The notes beneath the pieces are model-generated. The model worked only from the letters and a program-made list of their open reading frames with translations. It was not told the origin of the DNA and did no database searches. Below, in pieces: positions 15,525 to 26,691 of a DNA stretch of 57,654 nucleotides. Numbering within the stretch: position 1 is the first letter of the stretch; each line of letters starts with the position of its first letter. The DNA is from JBGPYB01 sp041493035 (GTDB taxonomy: Bacteria; Acidobacteriota; Vicinamibacteria; Fen-336): positions 1 to 57,654 of the forward strand of contig JBGPYB010000007.1 in assembly GCA_041493035.1 (NCBI GenBank), written 5' to 3'. The position numbers and the translations under genes were made by a program.

Positions 15525-16427
15525 TCAGTTCGTCTCGGGCGCCAGCGCGGGGCCCGGTGCCAAGTCGAAGGACGGAAGCTGCGGGTGGGTCACCAGGGTC
15601 CAGGCCTCTGGCGTCTCCTGGAGCTTGAGCGCAAGCGCCGCGTGGATCGCATGGCCTGCCTTCGAGGCCTCGAAGTGCCCGACGATAGGGTGCCCAAGGA
15701 GCGCCAGATCTCCGATCCCATCCAGGATCTTGTGGCGCACGAACTCGTCCTCGAAGCGGAGCTTGTTGTTGAGGACGCCTGTCTCTCCGATGACCACCGC
15801 GTTGTCGAGGCTTCCACCCAGGGCCAGGCCACTACGCCGCAGCATCTCGACTTCCCGCAGAAAGCCAAAGGTCCGAGCCGGGGCGATCTCTTGGGCGAAG
15901 GTCTCGGGGGTGATTCGGAAGGACGCCGCCTGGTGCCGGAGCAGCGGGTGGTCGAACCCGATCGAGTAGCTGACCCTCAAATGGTCCGAGGGGAGCAGCC
16001 GCGCGGACTTCCCGCCGCGCACGACCTCCACCGGGCTCAAGACCTTGAGATAACGCCGGGGGGTGGCGAGGGGCCGAAGGCCTGCTTCGTGGATCAGGAT
16101 CACGAAGGGAGCGGCGCTTCCATCGAGGACCGGAACCTCCGGGCCGTCGACCTCCACGAGCACGTCGTCGACGCCCAGAGCGAGGAGCGCCGAGAGCAGG
16201 TGCTCCACCGTGTCGATCGAGGCGCCGTCTCGGGAGAGGGTGGTCGAGTGGTCGAGGCGGCCCAGGTAGTGAAGCGTCGCCGGGATCTCGACTCCAAAGT
16301 CGACGCGTCGGAAGCGAATCCCGTGACCCGAGGGCGCCGGCTTCAGGTCGAGACGAACCGTCTTGCCGGAGTGCAGCCCGATCCCCGTACAGCCGACAGC
16401 CCTCCTCAGAGTTCTTCGATAGGCCAT
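15525..16427 (-). CDS. lpxC: UDP-3-O-acyl-N-acetylglucosamine deacetylase
   Basis: LpxC carries out the committed step of lipid A synthesis, so the cell makes LPS. In the 300-residue product the zinc ligands are His76 in DTVEHLLSA and His232/Asp236 in RHKILDGIGD; His259 in HFEASKAGHA is the general acid/base position. The N-terminal GIGLHSGK is typical. ATG 16427 has only a poor Shine-Dalgarno. It stands alone on the minus strand, not in an lpx operon, with its own 153-base upstream region. Confidence 0.96.
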   Translation of the reverse strand: MAYRRTLRRAVGCTGIGLHSGKTVRLDLKPAPSGHGIRFRRVDFGVEIPATLHYLGRLDHSTTLSRDGASIDTVEHLLSALLALGVDDVLVEVDGPEVPVLDGSAAPFVILIHEAGLRPLATPRRYLKVLSPVEVVRGGKSARLLPSDHLRVSYSIGFDHPLLRHQAASFRITPETFAQEIAPARTFGFLREVEMLRRSGLALGGSLDNAVVIGETGVLNNKLRFEDEFVRHKILDGIGDLALLGHPIVGHFEASKAGHAIHAALALKLQETPEAWTLVTHPQLPSFDLAPGPALAPETN

Positions 16428-16580
16428 GGTTCTAAGGCTTCACCGAACACTCCTGATGCAAACACTTTGCCAGCTTGTATTGGAGTTAACCTGCTGTCCA
16501 TACACATGTTAAGAGCCTAGCGACGCTAGCGTTTGCCGCCGAGCCACAGGTCGGGAGGCCACACTGTGGCTTCTGCGCCA
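16428..16580 (-). promoter_or_regulatory. lpxC upstream region with weak promoter and palindromes
   Basis: Relatively AT-rich gap between the kynureninase-like gene and lpxC. Minus-strand TTAACA (16507-16512), 17 bases, TTAACT (16484-16489) is a possible promoter, weak at -10. Just upstream is the 13-base palindrome CTAGCGACGCTAG (16517-16529), an operator-like site. An inverted repeat AGCCACA/TGTGGCT (16542-16548, 16565-16571) has no T-run. Confidence 0.3.
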
Positions 16581-17780
16581 CTAAAAGCCCGCGCCGCCCT
16601 TGCGCTCGTGGGCTCGAAAGGCCCCTGCATCGAGAATTCGCCGGATCTCGCCGATGGCTTGCCTGAGCTCCTCGTCCGTCGTGTAGAAGTGGGGCGAGAT
16701 GCGAATTCCAGCGCCAGGTCGAAAGTCGACGATGACTTCTCGCCGGAGAAGCTCTCGCGTGACGGCCTCACCCGAGGGGACCGAAACGATGACCATTCCC
16801 CCCCGCTCCTCGGGCTTTTCGGGGACGCCGATGCCGAAGCCCTGATCCCGCGCCAGGTCCACGAGAAGCTGGACCTGCCGGAGCGACTTCTTGCGAATGG
16901 CGTCGACGCCCACACCATTCACTATGTCGTAGCCCGCTTCCGCCGCGTAGAGCGCCGGTACGGCCGGGGAGCCGTGAAGGAATCGCGTCGCGTCGGTCGC
17001 GTATTCGATCGGCCCCGTCTCGAAGGAGAAGGGGTGCTGGTGGGCCATCCACCCGGTCACTCGCGGCTCCAGGCGGTCCTGGAGCCGCGGCGCTACGTAC
17101 AAGTATCCCGCTCCCGGGCCGCCGCAGAGCCACTTCACGGAGCCGCCTGTGGCGAAATCGACGTCCCACGCCGTGACGTCCACCGGCACCGTTCCCGCGG
17201 ATTGGTAGAGGTCGGCCACTACGAAGGCCCCTTTATCGTGGGCCCGACGGGTGATCGCGGCAATGTCCTGGATGAAACCACTCCTGAAAGCCACGTGGGA
17301 AATCGGAACCAGGAGCGTCTCCTCATCGATGGCGTCGAGCATGCGGTCGAGGGGAACCGTCACGCCATCGTCGCTCCGCACCATCTGGACCCGAGCTCCA
17401 AGACGAGCGTGGGCCTCGTACACGTACATGACAGACGGGAAGTTGAGGTCATCGTAGACGATCTTGTTTCGCCGGGTGCCGAGATCGAAGCAGGAGAGGA
17501 TCAAGGCCTGGCAGACGGAGACATTTTGGTGCATCACGACGGAACCCGGGGGCGCACCGAGGATGCGGCCGACCTTGTCGCCTGTCGTCAAAGGCATCCG
17601 CCACCAGCCTTCGGCCCAGGCTCGGACGCCCCGCGTCCCCCAGATCTCCGTGTACTCCTGCAGCCGCGCGGTGGCGCCCTGAGGCATGGCCCCGAGGGAG
17701 TGGCTCACGAGGTACGTCGTGGATTCGAGGATCGGAAACTGACGCCGCCATGCGAGAAGCGGATCGCTCGCGTCGCTCAT
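16581..17780 (-). CDS. Kynureninase-like PLP-dependent enzyme (aminotransferase class V fold)
   Basis: The 399-residue protein has a probable PLP lysine K216 in GGSVKWLCGGPGAG, closely matching kynureninase, plus DLYQSAG (phosphate/ring contacts) and TGWMAHQHPFSFE, the kynureninase-type 'GW..H..PF' segment. Kynureninase cleaves kynurenine to anthranilate and alanine. No other tryptophan-catabolism gene is nearby, so the substrate is unproven; other class V enzymes look similar. ATG 17780 overlaps the uvrA stop (ATGA), so it is translated from the uvrA message, an unexpected partner. Confidence 0.8.
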   Translation of the reverse strand: MSDASDPLLAWRRQFPILESTTYLVSHSLGAMPQGATARLQEYTEIWGTRGVRAWAEGWWRMPLTTGDKVGRILGAPPGSVVMHQNVSVCQALILSCFDLGTRRNKIVYDDLNFPSVMYVYEAHARLGARVQMVRSDDGVTVPLDRMLDAIDEETLLVPISHVAFRSGFIQDIAAITRRAHDKGAFVVADLYQSAGTVPVDVTAWDVDFATGGSVKWLCGGPGAGYLYVAPRLQDRLEPRVTGWMAHQHPFSFETGPIEYATDATRFLHGSPAVPALYAAEAGYDIVNGVGVDAIRKKSLRQVQLLVDLARDQGFGIGVPEKPEERGGMVIVSVPSGEAVTRELLRREVIVDFRPGAGIRISPHFYTTDEELRQAIGEIRRILDAGAFRAHERKGGAGF

Positions 17781-20587
17781 GCCCCGCCATCCTTCGCGAG
17801 AACCTCCCGGAGGAAGCGACCCGTGTGGCTCCTACGAACTCGTCCGATCTCCTCGGGAGTTCCCTGGGCGACGACGCGACCGCCCTTGGCGCCGGCCTCG
17901 GGGCCGAGATCGACGACGTGGTCCGCGGTCTTGATGACGTCCAGGTTGTGCTCGATCACGATCACGGTGTTGCCCGCATCGACGAGCCGGCCGAGGACGT
18001 GGAGGAGCTTCCGCGTGTCGTCGAAATGGAGGCCTGTCGTGGGCTCATCAAGGATGTAGAGGGTGTGGCCGGTGTCGCGTCGCCCCAGTTCGCGGGCCAG
18101 CTTCACGCGCTGCGCCTCGCCACCCGATAGCGTCGTGGCGCTCTGCCCCAGGCGCAGATACCCGAGCCCGACATCCATCAGCGTGAGAAGGAGCCGATTC
18201 GGCCGGGGATGCGCCTCGAGGACGCGCTGGGCATCGGCGGCCGACATGTCCAGGAGGTCGGCGATGGTGCGCCCCTGGTAGAGGATCTCGAGGGTCTCGC
18301 GGTTGTAGCGTCGCCCCTGGCAGACCTCGCACCGAACGTACACGTCGGGAAGGAAGTGCATCGCGACCCGGCGGACACCGTCTCCCTGGCACGCTTCGCA
18401 GCGCCCCCCTTTGACGTTGAACGAGAACCGCCCGGCCTTGTATCCGCGGGCCCGCGCCTCGGGAACGAGGCTGAAGAGGTCCCGGATGAAAACGAACGCC
18501 CCCGTGTAGGTGGCCGGGTTGCTGCGGGGCGTGCGGCCGATGGGGCTCTGGTCGATGGCGATGACTTTGTCGATGGCCTCTGCCCCGAGAAGCGCGCGGT
18601 GCTGCCCTGGCTCCACCACCGAAGAGTAGATGCGCCGAGCCAGGGCGCGGTGGAGCACGTTCTCCACGAGAGTCGACTTGCCAGCGCCACTGACGCCGGT
18701 CACCGCCGTCATACAACCAAGGGGAATGTCGACGTCGATGTCGCGCAGGTTGTTCTCGCGGGCGCCAAGGATCTTCAACACCCCGGCGGGTCGGCGGCGA
18801 CTCTTCGGGACGGGGATTCGCAACTCCCCTCGCAGATACCTTCCTGTCAGGCTGCCGTTGATGGCCCCGGGCGGGCCCTGGTACATGAGGCGGCCGCCAA
18901 AGCGCCCGGCCCCTTCGCCCAGATCTACCACGTAGTCTGCCGCGCGGATCGTCTCAGCGTCGTGCTCGATGACGACCACCGTGTTCCCAAGATCGCGGAT
19001 GGACTTCAGCGTAGCGAGGAGGCGGTCGTTGTCCCGCTGGTGGAGCCCCACGGAGGGCTCGTCGAGAACGTAGAGGATCCCCTGAAGCCGGGCTCCGATC
19101 TGGGTGGCGAGGCGGACCCGATGAGCCTCTCCACCCGAGAGCGTCGTGGTGGGTCTGTCGAGGCTCAAGTAGCCGACACCCACAGCCTCGAGGAATTCCA
19201 GGCGTGAAGCGATCTCGTGGAGCAGGCGGGCCGCGACAGGACGCTCTCGGTCGCCGAAGGGCAGCGCGCGCAGTGCCGGCAGCACGTCGGTGACCGACAG
19301 GCGCACCAGGTCCCCGATCAGGCGGCCTCCAACGCGGACGGCGCGACTCTCTCGTCGTAGACGAACGCCGTCGCAGTCGCGGCACCGTTCCTCGGAGAGA
19401 TAGGCACGGAGCTCTTCGAAGACTCCCGGCCCCTCCCGCGCCGCCGCTCGCTCCTCGCCGCCGAGGGCGAGCTGGGCGTCGATGCGCTTCTTGAGGTCGG
19501 GCAAGGCTCCCGGGAAGCCGTTCCCGTCTCCTTCGAGAAGGATCCGACGGGCCTTGCGTGGAAGTTCGGCGAAGGGGACGTCGAGGGAGAACCCGTGGCG
19601 GGCGGCGATGTCCTCGAGGGCCTCGCGCACGAGGCGCGGCCCGTGGCGCTGCCACGGGTGGATCGCGCCGTCGAGGACGGTCTTCTTCTCGTCAGGCACG
19701 ACCTTCGCGGGGTCGACCGCCCACCGGAGGCCCAGGCCTCCGCAGGCCGGACACGCGCCTTGAGGACTGTTGAAGGAAAACGCCCGCGGTGAGAGTTCGG
19801 GCATCGAGATGTCGCAGCGCGCACAGGCGAAGCGTCGACTGAGGAGTCGCTCTTCGCGGCCGTTCAAAGAGACGAGCACGACGTCGCCGGCCAGGGCCAG
19901 GGCGCGCTCCAGCCCCGCCCTGAGGCGCGCCTCCGTCCCAGAGCGCAACGCGAGGCGGTCGACGGGCACGTCGACGTGATGGTTGCGCCGCGGATCGAGA
20001 ACAACCGGCTCGTCGAGGCTATGGACCTTTCCATCGATCCGAACCCGCGCATGGCCATCGGCCACGAGCGCCGCCAGCTCCTTCCGGAAGGCGCCCTTTC
20101 GGCCCCGAACGACCGGCGCCAGGATTCCGATCAACGTGCCTTCGGGAAGGGTCATCAGCCGCTCGGCCATCTGCTGAGGACTCTGCGCGGCGATCGGCTC
20201 GTGGCAACGAGGGCAGTGGGGCTGCCCGAGGGTGGCGAACAGGACGCGGAGATGGTCGTAGATCTCGGTGACCGTCCCGACGGTCGAGCGGGGGTGACTG
20301 GACGTCGTGCGCTGCTCGATCGCGATGGCTGGCGACAGGCCGGATACCGAGTCGACGTCGGGCTTTTCCATCTGGGCCAGAAACTGGCGCGCGTATGCCG
20401 AGAGACTTTCGACGTACCGGCGTTGGCCTTCGGCGTAGAGCGTGTCGAAGGCAAGGCTCGATTTCCCCGAGCCCGATGGACCGGTGATCACGACGAGGCT
20501 GTTGCGGGGGAGGTCACAGTCGACCCCCTGGAGGTTGTGGGCCCGCGCCCCCCGGATCGCAATGGGTTCGCTGCTTTCGTGTCTCAC
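17777..20587 (-). CDS. uvrA: UvrABC excinuclease subunit A
   Basis: The damage-recognition ATPase of nucleotide excision repair, 936 residues. It has two ABC modules: Walker A GPSGSGKSS near the N-terminus and GVSGAGKST in the second half, with signatures TTLSGGEAHRVRLA and TTLSGGEAQRVKLA. Two zinc modules are visible (CARC...CPACGG and CEACQG...CEVCQG). I place the start at GTG 20587 (encoding VRHESSEPIAIRGARAHNL) because the family begins about there and GGAG lies just before it. A TTG at 20617 would add 10 residues. The gene is divergent from the TPR-glmU-glmS-pcrA group. Confidence 0.96.
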   Translation of the reverse strand: MRHESSEPIAIRGARAHNLQGVDCDLPRNSLVVITGPSGSGKSSLAFDTLYAEGQRRYVESLSAYARQFLAQMEKPDVDSVSGLSPAIAIEQRTTSSHPRSTVGTVTEIYDHLRVLFATLGQPHCPRCHEPIAAQSPQQMAERLMTLPEGTLIGILAPVVRGRKGAFRKELAALVADGHARVRIDGKVHSLDEPVVLDPRRNHHVDVPVDRLALRSGTEARLRAGLERALALAGDVVLVSLNGREERLLSRRFACARCDISMPELSPRAFSFNSPQGACPACGGLGLRWAVDPAKVVPDEKKTVLDGAIHPWQRHGPRLVREALEDIAARHGFSLDVPFAELPRKARRILLEGDGNGFPGALPDLKKRIDAQLALGGEERAAAREGPGVFEELRAYLSEERCRDCDGVRLRRESRAVRVGGRLIGDLVRLSVTDVLPALRALPFGDRERPVAARLLHEIASRLEFLEAVGVGYLSLDRPTTTLSGGEAHRVRLATQIGARLQGILYVLDEPSVGLHQRDNDRLLATLKSIRDLGNTVVVIEHDAETIRAADYVVDLGEGAGRFGGRLMYQGPPGAINGSLTGRYLRGELRIPVPKSRRRPAGVLKILGARENNLRDIDVDIPLGCMTAVTGVSGAGKSTLVENVLHRALARRIYSSVVEPGQHRALLGAEAIDKVIAIDQSPIGRTPRSNPATYTGAFVFIRDLFSLVPEARARGYKAGRFSFNVKGGRCEACQGDGVRRVAMHFLPDVYVRCEVCQGRRYNRETLEILYQGRTIADLLDMSAADAQRVLEAHPRPNRLLLTLMDVGLGYLRLGQSATTLSGGEAQRVKLARELGRRDTGHTLYILDEPTTGLHFDDTRKLLHVLGRLVDAGNTVIVIEHNLDVIKTADHVVDLGPEAGAKGGRVVAQGTPEEIGRVRRSHTGRFLREVLAKDGGA

Positions 20588-20638
20588 GGGCTCCAAGGCA
20601 AAAGGGTATGGTACCAAGCTCCCGGGCCGTCGGTCGTC

Positions 20639-20667
20639 TTGCGAGCCTCAGGCGTGCGTGCTAGAAT
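20639..20667 (+). promoter_or_regulatory. Promoter of the TPR-glmU-glmS-pcrA gene cluster
   Basis: TTGCGA (20639-20644), 17 bases, TAGAAT (20662-20667) with an extended -10 TGC. A start near 20674 leaves about 47 bases before the ATG at 20721. The site lies in the divergent region shared with uvrA. Confidence 0.6.
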
Positions 20668-20720
20668 ACGCGGCTCTGCCGGAGGAAGCGGCCCCGGGCG
20701 TAGGGGGTTTGAGGACCACG

Positions 20721-21242
20721 ATGAGCGTCAAGAAAACGCCGGTGGTGGAGCGGAGGCCGAGCCCCTCTGTGGAGTTGTTCGAACGGGCCGTGAAGGCGTT
20801 GGGCAAGAAGGACTATGAGAAGGCCCAGGGCATCCTGGCGGATCTCGTCGCGTCGTACCCTGACGAGCGCGATCTTCTCGACCGAGTAAGGGCCTACCAG
20901 GCGCTCTGCGAGAGGGCCGTGGGCAAGCGCCCGTCGTATCGCCCCAAGACCTTCGAGGATCTTCTGAACTACGGCGTCTTTCTCCACAACAGGGGGGAGT
21001 TCGCCGAAGCCCTCAAAGTTCTCCACCAGGCGGCGGACATCCATCCAAAGAGCGAACATGTGCTCTACTGCATCGCCGCCTCAGCGGCGCGCGGTGGGGA
21101 TCTCGCCGCCGCCTTGAAGGCTCTCAAGTCCGCGATCGTCGCCAATCCCGCCAACCGCTCTCAAGCCCGCGGTGACTCGGACTTCGACCCCCTTCGAGAC
21201 GACGGCGAATTCCAGGCGCTCGTTCATCCCCAAGCGTCGTGA
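20721..21242 (+). CDS. Cytoplasmic TPR-like protein of unknown function
   Basis: 173 residues without signal peptide. TPR-like helix pairs are visible: ELFERAVKALGKKDYEKAQG, then NYGVFLHNRGEFAEALKVLH, then YCIAASAARGGDLAAALKAL. The tail RSQARGDSDFDPLRDDGEFQ resembles the end of TPR proteins where a residual repeat becomes non-helical. ATG 20721 follows a GAGG. Its stop overlaps the glmU start (GTGA), so the two are translationally coupled. The partner and role are unknown. Confidence 0.75.
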   Translation: MSVKKTPVVERRPSPSVELFERAVKALGKKDYEKAQGILADLVASYPDERDLLDRVRAYQALCERAVGKRPSYRPKTFEDLLNYGVFLHNRGEFAEALKVLHQAADIHPKSEHVLYCIAASAARGGDLAAALKALKSAIVANPANRSQARGDSDFDPLRDDGEFQALVHPQAS

Positions 21243-22651
21243 GCGTGGCAGACCCCCGGCCGGTGCAGGCCCTGATCCTCGCCGCCGGGAAGGGGACGCG
21301 GATGAAGAGCCCCAAGGCCAAGGTCGTCCACGAGGCCCTCGGCGTGCCACTCCTCGGCCACGTTCTGAAGACCGTCGAGGCTCTGGGAGCGGATCCTGTC
21401 GCGATCGTCGTCGGCCACCAGGCCGACCACGTCGCGGCGGCCTTCGCCGGGCGGGGGTCCTTCATCCGGCAAGAGCCCCCCTTGGGAACAGGCCACGCGG
21501 TGCAGGTCGCCCGCGATCACCTGGCGGAGCATCCCGACCGGGCGGTGTTGGTGCTGAGCGGTGACGTTCCCTTGCTGAGGGAAGCGACGCTGCGGCGGCT
21601 TCTCGCGACCCACCTCGAGGCCTCCGCGGCGGCGACCCTCCTCACGGCGACGCTGAAGGAACCAGGGTCCTACGGCCGCGTGCTCCGTGATGCGCAGGGT
21701 TTCGTGAGAGGGATCGTCGAGGCCCGGGACGCCTCCCTGGACGAGAAGGCTGTGCGGGAGGTCAACGTCGGTGTCTACGTTTTCGAGATCCCGGCGTTGC
21801 TCTCGGTCTTGGGCCGGCTCCGCCCCCAGAACGCCCAGGAGGAGTACTACCTGACCGACGTCGTCGGCCTTCTGGTCGGCGCCGGACAGCGCGTCGCGGC
21901 CTTCACAACCGACGACGAGACCGAGGGACGAGGGGTCAACACGCTGGCCGAGCTCGTCGCTGTGACCCGCGTCCTCCGGGAGCGCCATCTCGAAGAGCTC
22001 ATGACCGCCGGAGTCGTCATCGAAGACCCGGCGACGACGACCGTGGGCCTCGATGTCCGTGTGGAGGCCGGAGCCACCCTCCGGCCGTTTACGCTCCTCG
22101 AGGGGCGAACGTCGGTCGCGGCCGGCGCCGTGGTCGGGCCGTTTGCCCGCCTCATCGACACCGAGGTCGGCCCGGGCGCCCAGGTTCTCGATCACTGCCT
22201 CCTGAGGCAATGCGCCGTGGGGGCCGACGCGTCCGTAGGGCCCTTTGCCCACATCCGCCCCGAGAGCGTCATCGGGGCGAAGGCGAAGGTAGGGAACTTC
22301 GTCGAGCTGAAGAAGACAAATCTCGGCGAGGGATCCAAGGTGCCGCATCTCTCCTACGTCGGCGACGCCACCCTCGGCCCCGGGGTCAACGTGGGTGCGG
22401 GGACGATCACCTGCAATTACGACGGCGTCCTCAAGCACCCAACGCGGATCGGCGCTGGAGCCTTCATCGGGAGCAACTCGACTCTCGTCGCCCCGGTGAC
22501 GGTGGGTGATGGCGCCTACGTGGCCGCGGGGAGCGCCATCACGGAGGACGTTCCCGCCGGCGCCCTGGCCGTGGGCCGCGCCCGCCAGGTCGTGAAAGCC
22601 GGGTGGGCGGCTGCGCGGCGGGCCAAGGGGGCTCCGGGCGCCAAGCACTGA
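21239..22651 (+). CDS. glmU: Bifunctional N-acetylglucosamine-1-phosphate uridyltransferase / glucosamine-1-phosphate acetyltransferase
   Basis: The 470-residue enzyme makes UDP-GlcNAc, precursor of peptidoglycan and lipid A. The N-terminal pyrophosphorylase domain (about 1-235) has ALILAAGKGTRMKSPKAKVV, QEPPLGTGHAVQ and VNVGVYVF. The C-terminal left-handed beta-helix (about 255-460) carries GPFAHIRPESVIG, VGNFVELKKTNLG and VNVGAGTITCNYDG, the acetyltransferase active-site region. GTG 21239 overlaps the TPR gene stop. glmS follows after 29 bases. Confidence 0.97.
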   Translation: MSVADPRPVQALILAAGKGTRMKSPKAKVVHEALGVPLLGHVLKTVEALGADPVAIVVGHQADHVAAAFAGRGSFIRQEPPLGTGHAVQVARDHLAEHPDRAVLVLSGDVPLLREATLRRLLATHLEASAAATLLTATLKEPGSYGRVLRDAQGFVRGIVEARDASLDEKAVREVNVGVYVFEIPALLSVLGRLRPQNAQEEYYLTDVVGLLVGAGQRVAAFTTDDETEGRGVNTLAELVAVTRVLRERHLEELMTAGVVIEDPATTTVGLDVRVEAGATLRPFTLLEGRTSVAAGAVVGPFARLIDTEVGPGAQVLDHCLLRQCAVGADASVGPFAHIRPESVIGAKAKVGNFVELKKTNLGEGSKVPHLSYVGDATLGPGVNVGAGTITCNYDGVLKHPTRIGAGAFIGSNSTLVAPVTVGDGAYVAAGSAITEDVPAGALAVGRARQVVKAGWAAARRAKGAPGAKH

Positions 22652-22680
22652 TCTCTATCCCTCCGGAATAGGACCCTGAC

Positions 22681-24515
<1,835 letters not shown>

Positions 24516-24519
<4 letters not shown>

Positions 24520-26690
24520 CCGCGGGTTTGGGAGAGCCCTCGTTTCTCGAGGGACTGAACGCGCAGCAGCGGGCGGCGGTCCTCGCGACGGAAGGGCCGG
24601 TCCTCATCCTGGCCGGCGCCGGGAGCGGCAAGACGCGGGTCATCACCCACCGTATCGCCCACCTGATCCTCGACCGGGGTGTCCCCGCCGATGCGATCCT
24701 GGCGGTAACGTTCACCAACAAGGCTGCTGGAGAGATGCGCGCGCGCGTCGAGGCTCTCCTGGGCGGAGGGGCTCTCGGAAGCTGGATCTCGACGTTCCAC
24801 AGTCTCTGCGTCCGCATCTTGCGTCGCGATGCGGTGGCCGCGGGCCTTCCCTCGGGCTTCGTCATCTACGACGAGGATGACCAGCTCGCTGCCGTGCGCG
24901 AAGCGCTTCGAACTCTCGACCTCCAGGAGAAGCTCCACCCGCCCCGGCGCATTCTGTCGAAGATCTCAGCGCGGAAGAATTCGGGGCGCAACCCGGAGGA
25001 AGCGGAATCCGACTCCATCGGCGAGAGCACGTTCACGCGAATCGCGGAGCGTTACCGAACCTCCCTCGAGGCGGCCGGCGCCTTGGACTTCGACGACCTC
25101 CTCCTTCGAACGGTCACGCTCCTCTCGGGAGACGCCCAGGTCCGCGACCGGTACCGTCATCGCTTTCGGTACCTCCTCGTCGACGAGTACCAGGACACGA
25201 ACCGCTCCCAGTACGAGATCGTGCGCCTCCTGGCGGGCGAGGCGGGGAATGTCACCGTGGTCGGGGACGAAGACCAGTCCATCTACTCGTGGCGCGGCGC
25301 CAAGATCGACAACATCCTGGACTTCGAGGTCGACTTTCCGGGAGCCAGTGTGCTGCGGTTGGAGGACAACTACCGCTCCACCCAGGCCATCCTGGACGTG
25401 GCCTCGGGCCTCGTCTCCCACAACCGGCGCCGCAAGGGAAAGTCTCTGCGGGCCGTGCGGACGGGCGGGGATGCCGTTAGCCTCCATCAGGCGGGCGACG
25501 AGTTCCAGGAGGCGGCGTGGGTGGTCGAACGCATTGCCACGATGGGGGCGCGGACGAGCGCCGCGATCCTCTACCGAATGAACGCCCAGAGCCGGCTCTT
25601 CGAGGAGTCGCTCTTGCGTCACCGCATCCCCTACGCGGTCGTGGGCGGTGTCGGATTCTACGAGCGGCGCGAGGTCAAGGATCTCCTCGCCTACTTGCGG
25701 ATCATCGTCAATTCGCGCGACCCCGTCCCGCTTCGGCGGGTGCTGAACGTGCCGCCGCGAGGGATCGGTGCCAAGACAGTGGAGGAGCTGGAACGGCTGG
25801 CGGCGAGTCGCGGCCTTTCTCTGTGGGAGGCTCTCGGCGCGGCGGTGGACGACGCTCTCCTGCCCGCGCGGGCGACCCAACCCCTCTCCCGCTTCCGCGA
25901 GACCGTCGAGTCGTTGCGGAAGGAATCGGGGGGTGTCGGCGTCAAGACGCTCCTGGAGCGGACGCTGGCGGCGACCGGGTACTCGGCGATGCTGGCGGCC
26001 GAAACATCGCGTGAGGCCGAGGATCGCCTCGGAAACCTCGCGGAGTTGCTCTCGGCCGCGGCGGCCTACGAAGCGCGGGAAGAGACCCCGACCCTGGCGG
26101 GCTTCTTGGACGGCGTGTCGCTTCTCTCCGACGTGGACCAAGCCAGGGAAGGCGCACCGGTGGTCCTCATGACGCTCCACTCCGCCAAGGGCCTGGAGTT
26201 CGAGGCCGTCTTCCTGGCCGGATTGGAGGAGGGACTGCTCCCCCACTCCCGGAGCGTCACGGGAGAAGTGCTGGAAGCTCTCGAGGAAGAGCGGCGTCTT
26301 TGCTATGTCGGAATGACGCGGGCGATGAGAAGGCTCCACCTCACGTGGGCAGAGAGTCGCATGGTCTTCGGCCAACGGCGCGTCTCGGAACCGAGCCGCT
26401 TCCTCACCGAGATCCCGCGCGAGGGAATGACCGTGACCGGGAATTCGCGGTCCGTCCCCATGGCGGCGCGACCGCGCTGGCGGCCCGAGACCGTCGCGAC
26501 GACGGCGCCTCCTCCGTCGTCAGGTACCGGATCTCTTCGTCCTGGAACCCGGGTGCGCCACCCGCTCTTCGGCGTCGGAACGGTGCTTCGGAGCGATGGT
26601 ACGGGCGACGATCTCAAGGTCACCGTCTCCTTTGCGGGGATCGGGGCCAAGAGACTCGTCGCCCGTTACGCGGGCCTGGAGCCGGCTTGA
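24516..26690 (+). CDS. pcrA: UvrD/PcrA-type superfamily 1 DNA helicase
   Basis: The 724-residue 3'-5' helicase works in repair and in clearing of RecA or RNA polymerase. Walker A AGAGSGKT is at 33-40; motif Ia VTFTNKAAGEM, motif II VDEYQDTN, motif III GDEDQSIYSWRGA, motif IV LEDNYRST, motif V LMTLHSAKGLEFEAVFLAGL and motif VI RRLCYVGMTRAMRRLHL are all present. The C-terminal tudor-like segment PGTRVRHPLFGVGTVL, which binds RNA polymerase in PcrA, is present. Start GTG 24516 overlaps glmS by four bases; the longer upstream frame is a shadow. It is tail to tail with a lipoprotein gene, one base apart. Confidence 0.95.
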
Positions 26691-26691
26691 G

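Noticed and set aside
16542..16571. Intrinsic terminator behind the kynureninase-like gene
   Set aside because: The inverted repeat AGCCACA/TGTGGCT has a 16-base loop and no T-run on the relevant strand.
22652..22680. Possible glmS ribozyme upstream of glmS
   Set aside because: Only 29 bases separate glmU and glmS, too short for the ribozyme, and no core elements are seen.
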